From the NCBI RefSeq assembly GCF_002811945.1, contig NZ_NPDX01000001.1:496001-560000 (forward strand): a DNA stretch of 64,000 nucleotides. Reading direction: 5' to 3'. How positions within the stretch are numbered: the stretch's first letter is position 1; every line of letters starts with the position of its first letter. The position numbers and the translations under genes were made by a program. The DNA comes from Leptospira harrisiae (lineage in GTDB: Bacteria; Spirochaetota; Leptospiria; Leptospirales; Leptospiraceae). Below, in pieces: positions 55,569-64,000 of this stretch. A model generated the notes under the pieces. The model ran no database searches. It saw only the letters and a list, made by a program, of their open reading frames with translations, and had not been told where the DNA came from.

Positions 55569-57038
55569 TTAAGCCACACCTTCCACTTTTTGAAACACAC
55601 GATCAAATCGTTTGAGGGCGTCATCAATGACTGCATCTGTATCGGAAGCACTGGTATAAAGTCTACTTCCTGCGAGAGTCACTAGACCTTCTGACATATA
55701 AGCGGCACCCATTTCTTCCATCGCATGTTTTCTTTTATGTGCTTCGGAGATGGTTTTTTTGATGGTCCAAAACTTCTTGATATTGATGTCGAGTAACATA
55801 GTACCAACGGTTTCTAAATGGCAAATGGAACCTTGGTTGAAGGCAACAAACGGAAGGTCATACTTTTTGATTAATTTTTGTAATCCTTTTGTTAGGCGGT
55901 CTCCGGCTCTTCCTGATTTTTCAAGAGCCCCAGTTTTTTCCATTTCACAAAGTGTAAAGTAACCAGCAGCAGAACTGAGTGGGTTTGCTGCCATGGTTCC
56001 ACCGATTAACGCCTTTTTGGTGCCTGTTTGTAATCCAGCAGATACATATTTCATGTATTCTTTTTTACCACCTAGTCCACCAGCTGATGGATATCCACCC
56101 GCCACCACTTTTCCAAAAATAGTAAGATCAGGAGTCACACCGTAATACCCTTGTGCACCACTGAGTCCAATACGGAATGCAGTGACCACTTCATCAAAAA
56201 TAAGAAGAGCACCGTATTTATCACAAAGTTCTCTAACACCTTTGTTGAAATTACGGTCAAGAGGTCTTGTACCACTTTCTGGACCCACTGGTTCAATGAG
56301 AACAGCGGCTGTACCACCACGGAAACGATTTCTTTTGAGAACGGATTCTAAAGCGTTCAAATCGTTCGGATAAAATTCTTGTGTGTATTTGAAAATTGAT
56401 TTAGGAACTCCATTGGCTTCAAAATGTCTTGTGCCTGGGATCCGAAGTCCATACGCCAATTGGTCACTCCAACCGTGATATGCACCACCCATCTTCACTA
56501 TGTTTTTTTTCTTAGTGGCAAGTCTTGCGACACGAATGGATGCCATACAAGCTTCCGTTCCCGAACCGAGCATCCGAAACATTTCCACAGAAGGAACTAA
56601 CTCTACTATTTTTTCGGCTAACTTGTATTCGTATTCGTGAAAGAGGCCAGTGACAGGTCCCGTTGTGTCTAGTAGTTCGATGACTTTTTTTCGGACAGAG
56701 GTAGGATTACTACCAAGAACCGTTGGTCCACCCGCTTGTAAAAAATCGATGTATTTGTTTCCGTCTAAATCGTAGAGATAGGCACCCGACGCTTTTGTGA
56801 ATACAAGAGGGAAGGGGTGATTGAAAGAAAGGTTGTGTTGGACTCCACCGGGAATGTATTCCGAAGCCTTTGTGATCATGGCTTTGGATTTACTGCATTT
56901 TTTATCAAAGTAATTATGAATGATATCATCCATAGCATCTTTACGAATGGAGCGGATGGGAAGGGAAATGAGTTTCCTTAAGTCTTTGTAAACTTGGTCT
57001 ACATCTGGGTATTCGTTCATGGAAAAGCCTTGGGCCAT
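55569..57038 (-). CDS. Class III aminotransferase, glutamate-1-semialdehyde-aminomutase-like
   Basis: About 489 residues from ATG 57038, with GAGGAAAG upstream; the longer frame lacks an RBS. Class III PLP features: IPGGVQHNLSFNHPFPLV, RMLGSGTEACMASIRVARLAT, GGAYHGWSDQ, IFDEVVTAFRIGLSGAQ and lysine K310 in FGKVVAGGYPSAG. K310 lies about 45 residues later than in E. coli HemL, so there is an N-terminal extension; inside the chain the order is regular. GSA aminomutase makes 5-aminolevulinate for haem, but control by a TetR operator and the extension argue for another aminomutase or amine transaminase. Its upstream region holds the TetR-like 34-bp palindrome. Confidence 0.82.
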   Translation of the reverse strand: MAQGFSMNEYPDVDQVYKDLRKLISLPIRSIRKDAMDDIIHNYFDKKCSKSKAMITKASEYIPGGVQHNLSFNHPFPLVFTKASGAYLYDLDGNKYIDFLQAGGPTVLGSNPTSVRKKVIELLDTTGPVTGLFHEYEYKLAEKIVELVPSVEMFRMLGSGTEACMASIRVARLATKKKNIVKMGGAYHGWSDQLAYGLRIPGTRHFEANGVPKSIFKYTQEFYPNDLNALESVLKRNRFRGGTAAVLIEPVGPESGTRPLDRNFNKGVRELCDKYGALLIFDEVVTAFRIGLSGAQGYYGVTPDLTIFGKVVAGGYPSAGGLGGKKEYMKYVSAGLQTGTKKALIGGTMAANPLSSAAGYFTLCEMEKTGALEKSGRAGDRLTKGLQKLIKKYDLPFVAFNQGSICHLETVGTMLLDINIKKFWTIKKTISEAHKRKHAMEEMGAAYMSEGLVTLAGSRLYTSASDTDAVIDDALKRFDRVFQKVEGVA

Positions 57039-57066
57039 ATTATCTTTCCTCTTCCGGGTCTTTTTA

Positions 57067-57100
57067 CTTGACAATGAGTGATGACTCACTCATTGTCAAG
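57067..57100. promoter_or_regulatory. 34-bp inverted repeat, putative TetR operator at the tetR/aminotransferase divide
   Basis: Arms of 15 bp (57067-57081 and 57086-57100) are perfect, spacer TGAC. Each arm starts with CTTGACA, so a TTGACA -35-like box faces both ways. Nested at 57075-57088 is TGAGTGATGACTCA, found again (reverse complement) at 59231-59244. It lies 29 bp before the aminotransferase start and 104 bp before tetR. Confidence 0.8.
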
Positions 57101-57203
57101 AAGGAATTCAAAAAATTATTCGAGAATGACGGATTCTTTGGAAAATTGCGATCAATTTCCTTGAGAAATCCAGCCTTTTTTCATTTATAGGAAGGAGATG
57201 GGT

Positions 57204-57857
57204 ATGGCAGAGACAAAGCATTTTAATGATAGTTTTGAACGGATTTCCGAAGAAAAACGGAATCGAATTTTATCCACAGCCATTTCTGAATTTGCCAACC
57301 GCGGGTTTACCAGCGCCAATACGAATACCATCGCTCAAAAAGCGGGGATCAGTGTCGGTTCCCTCTATAAATACTTCGAAACCAAAGAGGATTTTTTCCT
57401 CACGGTGGTGGATCATGGAATCACCCAATTAGAAAAAACCTTAGAATCTGTTCTTTCCTTGGATCTGGATTTGTTTGGCAAAATAGAAAAGATCATTCGT
57501 ATCATCCAAACCCACTCGCGGATCAACCAAGACATCATCCGTCTCTACAATGAAATGACAACGGAAAGTAATTATGAACTCATCACACGTCTTTCTGGTG
57601 AGCTTGAATCTTTATCTGCAAAATGTTATATCGAAATGATCAATCTTGCCAAAAAGGAAGGAACCATCTCCTCCGATATAGACAGTAACCTGTCTGCTTT
57701 TTTACTGGATAATATTTTTATGACCTTACAGTTTTCTTATTCCACCGTATATTATAAAGAACGCATGAAGATCTATTTAGGGGAAGATGTCTTTGATAAG
57801 GATGAAGATGTTGTGGCGGGGGTCATGCGAGTGATCCGTAGGGCACTCGGTGGGTAG
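57204..57857 (+). CDS. TetR/AcrR family transcriptional regulator
   Basis: 217 residues from ATG 57204, six bases after AGGAG; ATG 57198 sits directly on the RBS. N-terminal helix-turn-helix about residues 10-60: RNRILSTAISEFANRGFTSANTNTIAQKAGISVGSLYKYFETKEDFF, split here as ISEFANRGFTSANTNTIA and GISVGSLYKYFETKEDF. The C-terminal ligand domain is helical and variable, so the inducer is unknown. Such proteins repress neighbouring genes until a small molecule binds. Two copies of a 14-bp palindrome suggest targets: the divergent aminotransferase and the MFS/kinase region 2 kb downstream. Confidence 0.92.
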   Translation: MAETKHFNDSFERISEEKRNRILSTAISEFANRGFTSANTNTIAQKAGISVGSLYKYFETKEDFFLTVVDHGITQLEKTLESVLSLDLDLFGKIEKIIRIIQTHSRINQDIIRLYNEMTTESNYELITRLSGELESLSAKCYIEMINLAKKEGTISSDIDSNLSAFLLDNIFMTLQFSYSTVYYKERMKIYLGEDVFDKDEDVVAGVMRVIRRALGG

Positions 57858-57900
57858 GGGTAATTTTCAATGATACCCCCAGTGCGAATGATTTTCTCAA

Positions 57901-59106
57901 TTAACTTTCCATAAACGGTGATTCTTTTAACCAAAACACCATCACAAAATTAATCAGTGATAAAATGAGTAAGATATAGAGAAACGATATCATTCCAAAA
58001 AAGTTCAGTCCTAAGATAAATAAAATTCCTGACACTTGTCCCACAAGGAGTAACAATCCTTGTGAAGTGGATTCCGGTGCGGGGGAAGTGATCTCCGCAC
58101 AGTATTGAAATCCGATGGGTGCTCCAATACCGAGGAGAAAAAATCCAATGATCACGGAACCTGTGAGTAGGAAAATAAATCCTTGGAATAAGGTGAATAA
58201 ACAAAGTCCTACGAGAAATCCTGCCATTGCAATGATGAGAAATAATTTTCTTTTTTGTAATTTGTCGGATAACGGCGGTATGATGATCCCTCCGATGATT
58301 CCAGAAATCAGCATCACTCCACCAACAAGTCCTGATTCGTCGATATTCAGTCCTTTGATTTCACAAATTTGATCGATACAAGTGCTTACGGCATTGAAGA
58401 CCCCAAGGCCAATGAGAAACAAAAATAGGATTTTTCGCATATCTTTTTGTTTCCATAAAAAACGAAGCCCTTCCAGAAAGGGAAGTTCGCGGTCTTCCCC
58501 GTGAGTGCTCGGAGATGTTGGTGGTTTTTCTCTTATGAGTAAAAGAAAAAGAATCGCTGAACCCACAGAAACAAAACCGTAAATCATCATCACTTGCGGA
58601 ATGGAATTTCCTGATTGGAGTAAGATGGGTGTGAGGATCATCACAAGAATGATTCCTAGAAATTGGGCGAGAGTTCCAAGGGCAACGGCTGTGGCTCTTT
58701 CTTGGATGGGAAACCACAGTACACTAATCTTTGTGACTGCGTTTAGTAAAAAAGGTTGGGCTATGGCCAAACCGATTTGGCAGATTAAAACTATGGAATA
58801 GTCGGCAGCATAAATTCCTTTGAGTAACCCGCAAACTCCTGTTAGTATGGCTCCAAACCCAACGCCTTTTTTGATTCCGTAAGTATCAATTACATAAGAA
58901 GCGGGGATCGCAATGAAAACAAAAACGCCGAGAAATACGAGTGAGAGTAAATCGATTTGTAAAGGGCTTACCTGATAAAACTCTTTAGCATCACGGGCAA
59001 TGGGAGCAAAGGTCAACCATTGCAAACAAATGGTGGCAGTGATGACGATATAGGCAAATAACACGACCCAGCGGTAGGAATATAATTTTGGAGTGTTTTG
59101 GCTCAT
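57901..59106 (-). CDS. MFS transporter resembling the FLVCR family
   Basis: 401 residues, twelve membrane helices. The N-terminal half follows the pattern of FLVCR (choline, ethanolamine or haem) carriers: YSYRWVVLFAYI, LQWLTFAPIA, FYQVSPLQIDLLSLVF, IPASYVIDTYG, IGLAIAQPFLLNAVTKISVLWFPIQERATAVALG. Conserved Gln and Trp positions are shared, but my comparison is by memory and the substrate stays open. RBS GGGAG, five bases before the ATG. Its promoter region faces the FGGY kinase operon and includes the second TetR-like site at 59230-59245, so the transporter probably imports what the kinases process. Confidence 0.85.
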   Translation of the reverse strand: MSQNTPKLYSYRWVVLFAYIVITATICLQWLTFAPIARDAKEFYQVSPLQIDLLSLVFLGVFVFIAIPASYVIDTYGIKKGVGFGAILTGVCGLLKGIYAADYSIVLICQIGLAIAQPFLLNAVTKISVLWFPIQERATAVALGTLAQFLGIILVMILTPILLQSGNSIPQVMMIYGFVSVGSAILFLLLIREKPPTSPSTHGEDRELPFLEGLRFLWKQKDMRKILFLFLIGLGVFNAVSTCIDQICEIKGLNIDESGLVGGVMLISGIIGGIIIPPLSDKLQKRKLFLIIAMAGFLVGLCLFTLFQGFIFLLTGSVIIGFFLLGIGAPIGFQYCAEITSPAPESTSQGLLLLVGQVSGILFILGLNFFGMISFLYILLILSLINFVMVFWLKESPFMES

Positions 59107-59229
59107 GGGGACTCCCTTTTTCTACGATCTACGGATTTGGCATCCAAACAAACGTTCGGAATAAATTCTCTCACAGAGAAATCCCGACGGAAAATGATTT
59201 GCCATCCGAGCCGATGATTCTAAATCTTT

Positions 59230-59245
59230 GTGAGTCATCACTCAC
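59230..59245. promoter_or_regulatory. Second putative TetR operator, MFS / FGGY-kinase divide
   Basis: Inverted repeat GTGAGT-CATC-ACTCAC. Its inner 14 bp are the exact reverse complement of the site at 57075-57088. It lies 124 bp before the MFS start and 104 bp before the kinase start. A weak TTGCCA (59199-59204) and TAAATC (59221-59226) pair, 16 bp apart, precedes it on the + strand. Confidence 0.75.
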
Positions 59246-59348
59246 TTTTTTCTAGTTCCAGGAGAAAAACGAAAGTCCTTTCGGATAGCTCTCTGGAGCG
59301 GGGAAAAAGAGGCAGGATTGCGTGAAAAAGCGAACGGACGGAGATTAC

Positions 59349-60947
59349 ATGGAATCTGGGTATATACTGACTTACGATATCGGCACAACGGGGGTCAAAA
59401 CCTGTCTCTTCCGGATGTCAGAGGCTTTGGAGCTTGTGCATTCAGCATCAAAGGAATATTCGATCCAACTTCTTGACAATGGGGGAGCCGAACAAAATCC
59501 GGAAGATTGGTGGTTTTCCATGAAAGAAACCACAACACAAATTCTAACCCAATCCAAAATCCAACCAGAGTCCATCCAAGGAATTTCATTTTGTTCGCAA
59601 ATGCAAGGTTTGGTGCTCACCGATGCAAACTTTCAAGTAGTACGCCCTGCGATGAGTTATATGGACCAAAGGGCCACCAAAGAAATAGAAAAAGGAATTG
59701 TTCACGGTTTTAAAATTGAAGGCATCAATGCCGTAAAACTTTTGTTATCGCTTTGGATTACGGGGGCAGTTGCTGCCAGTGTCAAAGATCCGATTTGGAA
59801 ATACAAATGGGTCGAAAAAAACGAACCAGAAGTATTTTCAAAAGTAAAGTGGTGGTTTGATGTAAAAGAATATTTAATCGCTCGCTCAACTAACGAAGCA
59901 GTGATGACAAGAGATTCTGCTTTTGCTACTTTTTTATATAACTCAAGGGTAGGGAAAGGAAATTGGAGTCCTCTTTTGTGTAAGTTATTCGGTGTTCGTT
60001 TGGATCATTTACCAAAGATTGTGAATTCTTCTGACAGAGTGGGTGGACTCACAAAAGAAGCTGCTGCGTATTTGGGTTTAAAAGAAAACATATCCGTGTT
60101 TGGTGGTGGTGGAGATGCCTCGCTCATTGGTGTGGGAGCCGGTGCTGTAAGTGAAGGTGACACACATATCTATGCAGGAACTTCAGGTTGGATCGGAACC
60201 GTTACCAAAAAAAGAACTGTGGATATAGAAGCAAGGATTGCTTCCATTGTTGGAGCGAGAGAAGGTTATTATAATTATTTTGGGGAACAAGAAACATCAG
60301 GGAAATGTTTGCAATGGGTGAGAGACCACTTGGCCCTAGATGAAATCGATTTGTACTTAGAAAAAAAGAAAATCACTGATGGTCCTGATGCCGTGTATGA
60401 AAGTTTATTCGAGTTTATGTTTGATTCGATTAAAGATACGGAACCTGGTTCGCAGGGAGTGATATTTACACCTTGGCTTCATGGAAACCGTTGTCCTTTT
60501 GAAGACCCAAAAGCTAGAGGGATATTTTTTAACATCAGCTTACATACAGGAAAAAGAACTCTTATCCGTGCGGTAGTGGAAGGAATCCTTTTTCATAAAC
60601 GTTGGATTTTAGAACTTTCTGATAAAAAGATTCCTACATCAGATACCATTCGATTTGTCGGAGGAGTGGCAAGGTCTGCCTTTATCTGTCAGTTGTTAGC
60701 TGACATCACGGGAAAAACCATTGAAAGAGTGGTTCATCCCGAAAACGTTGGCGCGATGGGAGCAGCTGCCATTGTAGCTTTTGGAATTGGAAAAATTCAA
60801 AAATTTGAAGATATCAAATCAATGATTCCCATCCAAGACAGATGGACTCCTAATCCGAAACATAAAGAAGTTTATGATAAAAACTTTAAAGTCTTTAAGA
60901 AACTTTATCAAAATAATAAAAACAATTTTGCAATTTTAAATACATAG
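59349..60947 (+). CDS. FGGY family carbohydrate kinase
   Basis: 532 residues from ATG 59349 with GGAG five bases before; the longer frame starts at a GTG without RBS. Two actin-like halves: phosphate-1 loop YDIGTTGVKTCLFR, GISFCSQMQGLVL, YMDQRATKE with the catalytic Asp, GGGGDASLIGVGAGAV, YAGTSGWIG (phosphate 2) and FVGGVARSAFICQLLADITG (adenosine). It phosphorylates a sugar, polyol or glycerol-like substrate. It looks closer to xylulokinases than to GlpK. It is the first gene of an operon with an APH-like kinase and a GlpD-like dehydrogenase, so its product may be oxidised by the latter. Confidence 0.9.
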   Translation: MESGYILTYDIGTTGVKTCLFRMSEALELVHSASKEYSIQLLDNGGAEQNPEDWWFSMKETTTQILTQSKIQPESIQGISFCSQMQGLVLTDANFQVVRPAMSYMDQRATKEIEKGIVHGFKIEGINAVKLLLSLWITGAVAASVKDPIWKYKWVEKNEPEVFSKVKWWFDVKEYLIARSTNEAVMTRDSAFATFLYNSRVGKGNWSPLLCKLFGVRLDHLPKIVNSSDRVGGLTKEAAAYLGLKENISVFGGGGDASLIGVGAGAVSEGDTHIYAGTSGWIGTVTKKRTVDIEARIASIVGAREGYYNYFGEQETSGKCLQWVRDHLALDEIDLYLEKKKITDGPDAVYESLFEFMFDSIKDTEPGSQGVIFTPWLHGNRCPFEDPKARGIFFNISLHTGKRTLIRAVVEGILFHKRWILELSDKKIPTSDTIRFVGGVARSAFICQLLADITGKTIERVVHPENVGAMGAAAIVAFGIGKIQKFEDIKSMIPIQDRWTPNPKHKEVYDKNFKVFKKLYQNNKNNFAILNT

Positions 60948-60962
60948 GTTCGGGAAAAGGAA

Positions 60963-61814
60963 ATGGACAATCAAAACAAAGAATACAGTGAAACAAGTTT
61001 GGGGAAACCTTTTGCAATCGGAAGGTCAGCAGATCTATTTGCATTGCCAGAAAATCAAATTCTAAAACTTTTTTTTCCTGAGGCAAAGGAATCGGAAATC
61101 GATTTAGAAATAACAAACACCATCGAAGCCAATAAGCAAGGTGCAACGAAGATGCGTTGTTATGGAAAAGCTAAAGTGGAGAATAGGTTTGGAATCGTAT
61201 TTGACAGGTTGAATGGAATTTCACTTACAAAACTTCCAGACAAAAATCCATTAGAACTCTTTCGGATCGCAGGAAAACTTGCGAAGTTACATTACGGAAT
61301 TCATCAGTTAAAATCAGATAAATTTAAAGACATAAAAGAAATCTTAAACCATTGTTTGGAATCTGCACCACTTTCTTTTTTGAGTGCGACTGAAAAAGAA
61401 ATTGCCAAATCGTATATCGCAACTCTTCCCAATGGAAATTCCATTTTGCATTTGGATTTCCATCCAGAAAATGTAATCGTAGAAGGAAAAGATGAAATCA
61501 TCATTGATTGGATGACTGCGGCCAAAGGTAGTCCTGCCGCTGATGTTGCCTTCACCTTTCTTTTGTTTACCGATGGGGAACTTTGGCCAGGAACACCAAA
61601 GTTAAAAATAATTTTTTATACAATCATCCGAAAGTTCATTCTCGGTGGGTATTTGAAAGCTTATAAAAAATTAAGTGGGATGACGGATGCAGAAATTTCT
61701 GCTTGGAGACTTCCTGCACTCATCCTACGGATGGGACTTTGGGATATCGCAAGTGAAAAAGAAGGACTAAGGGCACAAACCATTCGTTTGCTAGCTAATG
61801 GTGGAAAAGTATGA
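60963..61814 (+). CDS. APH/choline-kinase-like phosphotransferase
   Basis: 283 residues of the protein-kinase-like fold. N-lobe with GRSADLFALPENQILKLFF (ATP lysine), C-lobe with ILHLDFHPENVIV (catalytic HxDxxxxN) and EIIIDWMTAAKGSPAADVAF (metal Asp in IDW). The family phosphorylates small hydroxyl compounds such as aminoglycosides, choline, ethanolamine or thiosugars. RBS GGAAA five bases upstream; the stop overlaps the glpD-like start (ATGA). Two different kinases in one operon imply two-step or alternate substrates. No resistance role is implied by context. Confidence 0.85.
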   Translation: MDNQNKEYSETSLGKPFAIGRSADLFALPENQILKLFFPEAKESEIDLEITNTIEANKQGATKMRCYGKAKVENRFGIVFDRLNGISLTKLPDKNPLELFRIAGKLAKLHYGIHQLKSDKFKDIKEILNHCLESAPLSFLSATEKEIAKSYIATLPNGNSILHLDFHPENVIVEGKDEIIIDWMTAAKGSPAADVAFTFLLFTDGELWPGTPKLKIIFYTIIRKFILGGYLKAYKKLSGMTDAEISAWRLPALILRMGLWDIASEKEGLRAQTIRLLANGGKV

Positions 61815-63415
61815 ACCTAAAGTTAGATCGTTTTATTGAAACTTATAAGGGTGAAGAGTTTGATGTCACGATCATCGGTGGTGGAATCACCGGGGCAACT
61901 TTGGCTTACGAAGTGGCTAGTCGTGGTTATACGGTGGCTTTGGTTGAAAAAAAAGATTTCGGTGGAGCCACTTCAGCGGCAACGGGAAAGTTGATTCACG
62001 GTGGACTACGTTATCTCAAACAATTTGAAATTGGTTTAGTTCGAGAGGCCTTAAAAGAACGAAGGATTCTTTCCAACATCGCACCTAATTTAGTTTATCC
62101 TTATCCTATGGTACTTCCAAAACCGGGACTCATCGCAAGGATTGGACTTTTTGTTTATGATCTGCTTTCTTTTGATAGTAAGTGGACTTGGGACGAATCC
62201 AAACAAATTCCCAATCATAAGTATCTCAAACGAAAAGAACTCAACCAAAAAAACTTAGGTGATTTTGAAGATGCCGCTTATTTTTATGATGCGATTTGTT
62301 TGAGTCCTGAAAGGTTAACCCTTAGTTTTTTAAAATCAGCTGTTTCTTATGGTGCACAAATTGCCAACTACACAGTGGTTGAAAATTTGATTTGGGAAGA
62401 CAAAGCCGTTGTTGGGATTTTAGTCCATGATGTTTTGACAAATCAAAAACACCAAATTCGTTCTAAGGTAACGATCAATGCGTCAGGGCCTTGGACACAT
62501 AACATTCTTTCTAAATCTCCTAAAACAGAACAACCCATGCCGAAAAAACGTTCGGAAGGCATCTATATCATTACCAAAAAATTAACAAACCTAATGACTT
62601 TGTATGTGGGTGATAAAGGCCATTTCAGTTTCGCTCCTTGGCGCGGACATTCGATGATTGGACCCACTGAAAAATCTTATTTTGGAAATGTGGAAGATTG
62701 GAAACTCACCAAAGAAAGTATCACCGAGTTTATTGATTATATCAATGAAACTTCTCATCTGAAAGAAAAGTTAACAGTGGATGATGTTATTTTTGCTTAC
62801 GGGGGTTTACGTCCTTTGGTGGAAAGTTCCGATGATACCTATTCTGCATCAAGAAGGTCAGAACTCTATGATCATGCTCGAGATGGAATTCAAGGATTGA
62901 TTACCGCTGCCGGTGGAAAGTACACAACAAGCAGACATTTTGCAGAATCAATTTTCAAACGAATCCAAAAGAAATTGGATAAAAAATCGGGTGAAGCTAT
63001 TTCCGCAAAACAACACTTATATGCTTCGCAAATTCCGAATGTGGAAATTTTCATCCAAGGGGCAAAAAAACAAAACTCTGACTTCTCGGAAAATACTATT
63101 GATTATTTGATCCGTCACTACGGTTTACAATATGAAATCATTTTGGAACTTGCTAGAAAATCCAAAAATCTGGCAGCAGTTCTGAATGCCGATGGTGAAA
63201 TTTTAGCGGAAGTAGTGTATGTGATTCGTTATGAAATGGCAAAATCTCTTACGGATGTTTTCTTAAGAAGAACAGGTCTTGGAACGCTTGGAATTCTTTC
63301 GGATGAAATTATGAAGGTAATCATTGATACGGCTGCCTCGGAATGGAAATGGTCGGAAGACACAAAAAAGAAAGAAACAGAGATCATTTACAAAACTTTA
63401 AAATTACCAGTATGA
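61811..63415 (+). CDS. glpD: FAD-dependent glycerol-3-phosphate dehydrogenase family (GlpD-like)
   Basis: 534 residues. FAD-binding GGGITGATLAYEVASRG, the family signature TGKLIHGGLRYLKQFEIGLVREAL, FAPWRGHSMIGPTE, YGGLRPLV and AAGGKYTTSRHFAE, followed by the C-terminal helical domain. GlpD oxidises sn-glycerol 3-phosphate to dihydroxyacetone phosphate at the inner membrane and passes electrons to quinone. Context (FGGY kinase, APH-like kinase, FLVCR-like carrier, TetR sites) suggests a glycerol-like or polyol phosphate, but a different substrate than G3P is possible. The catalytic Arg and His lie in regions typical of the family. Confidence 0.9.
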   Translation: MNLKLDRFIETYKGEEFDVTIIGGGITGATLAYEVASRGYTVALVEKKDFGGATSAATGKLIHGGLRYLKQFEIGLVREALKERRILSNIAPNLVYPYPMVLPKPGLIARIGLFVYDLLSFDSKWTWDESKQIPNHKYLKRKELNQKNLGDFEDAAYFYDAICLSPERLTLSFLKSAVSYGAQIANYTVVENLIWEDKAVVGILVHDVLTNQKHQIRSKVTINASGPWTHNILSKSPKTEQPMPKKRSEGIYIITKKLTNLMTLYVGDKGHFSFAPWRGHSMIGPTEKSYFGNVEDWKLTKESITEFIDYINETSHLKEKLTVDDVIFAYGGLRPLVESSDDTYSASRRSELYDHARDGIQGLITAAGGKYTTSRHFAESIFKRIQKKLDKKSGEAISAKQHLYASQIPNVEIFIQGAKKQNSDFSENTIDYLIRHYGLQYEIILELARKSKNLAAVLNADGEILAEVVYVIRYEMAKSLTDVFLRRTGLGTLGILSDEIMKVIIDTAASEWKWSEDTKKKETEIIYKTLKLPV

Positions 63416-63475
63416 TCCTTTCCTGTTCTTAATTTTCGGCTGACAAAGATCACTTTACTCATATACAATCATGTT

Positions 63476-64000
63476 ATGGGCAAAGTGATCACCATTGATA
63501 CCGAGTATGCAAAGATGCCACAAGTGGCATCGGCTTATCTTTTAGAAGAAGAGGGCCATGGCGTTGTTATAGAAACCAATACAACCCATGCCATTCCAAA
63601 GATTCTTATGACTATGGAATCGGAGGGAATCAAAAGAGAAAACCTCGACTATGTCATTGTGACTCATGTGCACTTAGACCATGCCGGTGGTGCCTGGGCA
63701 CTTCTCGAAGCCTGTCCTAATGCCATTCTACTGGCTCATCCAAAAACCGCCAAACACTTGATAGACCCTAGTTTACTTATCAAAAGTGCCACATCCGTTT
63801 ATGGGAAAGAAAACTTTGATTCGTTGTATGGAGAAATCAAACCAGTCCCTAAAGATAGAGTTCGTGTGATGGAAGATGGGGAATGGTTCTCTTGGAAAGA
63901 CCATTCCTTTCAGTTTATCTATACTAAAGGACATGCCAACCACCACTTCTGTATTTATGATAAAAAAACAAATGGAATTTTTACCGGTGATTCCTTTGGA
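63476..64000 (+). CDS. MBL-fold hydrolase, partial at right edge
   Basis: ATG 63476 opens a frame that runs 175 codons to the end of the window. N-terminus: KVITIDTEYAKMPQVASAYLLEE; metal site VTHVHLDHAGGAW (HxHxDH); a third His in TKGHANHHF and IFTGDSFG near the end carries the bridging Asp. It is a metallo-beta-lactamase-fold hydrolase of the glyoxalase II-like type. A true function needs the missing C-terminus. The gap of 60 bp after the GlpD-like gene allows, but does not prove, co-transcription. Confidence 0.85.
   Translation, partial: MGKVITIDTEYAKMPQVASAYLLEEEGHGVVIETNTTHAIPKILMTMESEGIKRENLDYVIVTHVHLDHAGGAWALLEACPNAILLAHPKTAKHLIDPSLLIKSATSVYGKENFDSLYGEIKPVPKDRVRVMEDGEWFSWKDHSFQFIYTKGHANHHFCIYDKKTNGIFTGDSFG

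Noticed and set aside
60963..61814. Antibiotic resistance (aminoglycoside phosphotransferase)
   Set aside because: Only the broad fold is shared; operon context is metabolic.

Overview
The window looks like chromosome from a Leptospira, probably a saprophytic or low-virulence species. I judge this from low GC (roughly 40% by eye), spirochaete-style short-linker lipoproteins, a Ccm cytochrome c system, a spirochaetal FliF, and many proteins of the type seen in Leptospira (MASE1-SpoIIE phosphatase, membrane adenylate cyclase, multi-PAS hybrid kinase). I saw no rRNA, tRNA, CRISPR array, insertion sequence or phage gene. Species is not determined.

Layout. 1-5.6 kb: a partial unknown gene coupled to avtA, a DegT-fold protein lacking its PLP lysine coupled to an ATP-grasp protein, and a secreted sugar-binding-like protein. 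5.6-12.8 kb: cutA, a GST, two tandem M23 peptidases, a short promoter-hairpin unit, a DUF2237 gene, a secreted zinc phospholipase C/P1-nuclease-like protein with an SH3-like partner, and a membrane-anchored unknown. 13-20.7 kb: thiolase, ilvC, three small exported proteins, a MASE1-SpoIIE phosphatase and a Uup-type ABC-F ATPase.

20.8-27.8 kb is the most notable locus. It holds a serine O-acetyltransferase, a SufS-type cysteine desulfurase with about 98 extra N-terminal residues, and directly upstream and overlapping it a Family 2A (SrpI-like) encapsulin shell gene; a soluble hybrid histidine kinase lies upstream on the same strand. This matches the known cysteine-desulfurase nanocompartment, a protein organelle for sulfur mobilisation or storage: serine acetyltransferase feeds cysteine synthesis, the encapsulated desulfurase removes sulfur from cysteine, and the shell holds it.

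27.8-42.9 kb: a large exported unknown, a CorC-type protein, split coaC/coaB, a DMT protein, a sirtuin, bioF, the ccmEFH operon (CcmE of the Cys type and an atypical CcmH), a YdcF-like protein, a MBL lipoprotein and a Na+/H+ antiporter. 42.9-50 kb: an aromatic amino acid lyase with a tyrosine-type selectivity pair, a DUF368 polyprenyl-phosphate transporter beside a WecA/MraY-type transferase, and a dapA-dapB-cdaA-cdaR operon linking cell wall precursor and c-di-AMP synthesis.

50-64 kb: a MEST-like hydrolase, an adenylate cyclase, fliF, then an apparent TetR regulon. An identical 14-bp TetR-like site occurs between tetR and a class III aminotransferase (inside a 34-bp inverted repeat) and again between a MFS transporter and a FGGY kinase / APH-like kinase / GlpD-type dehydrogenase operon. 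A partial MBL-fold gene runs off the right edge.
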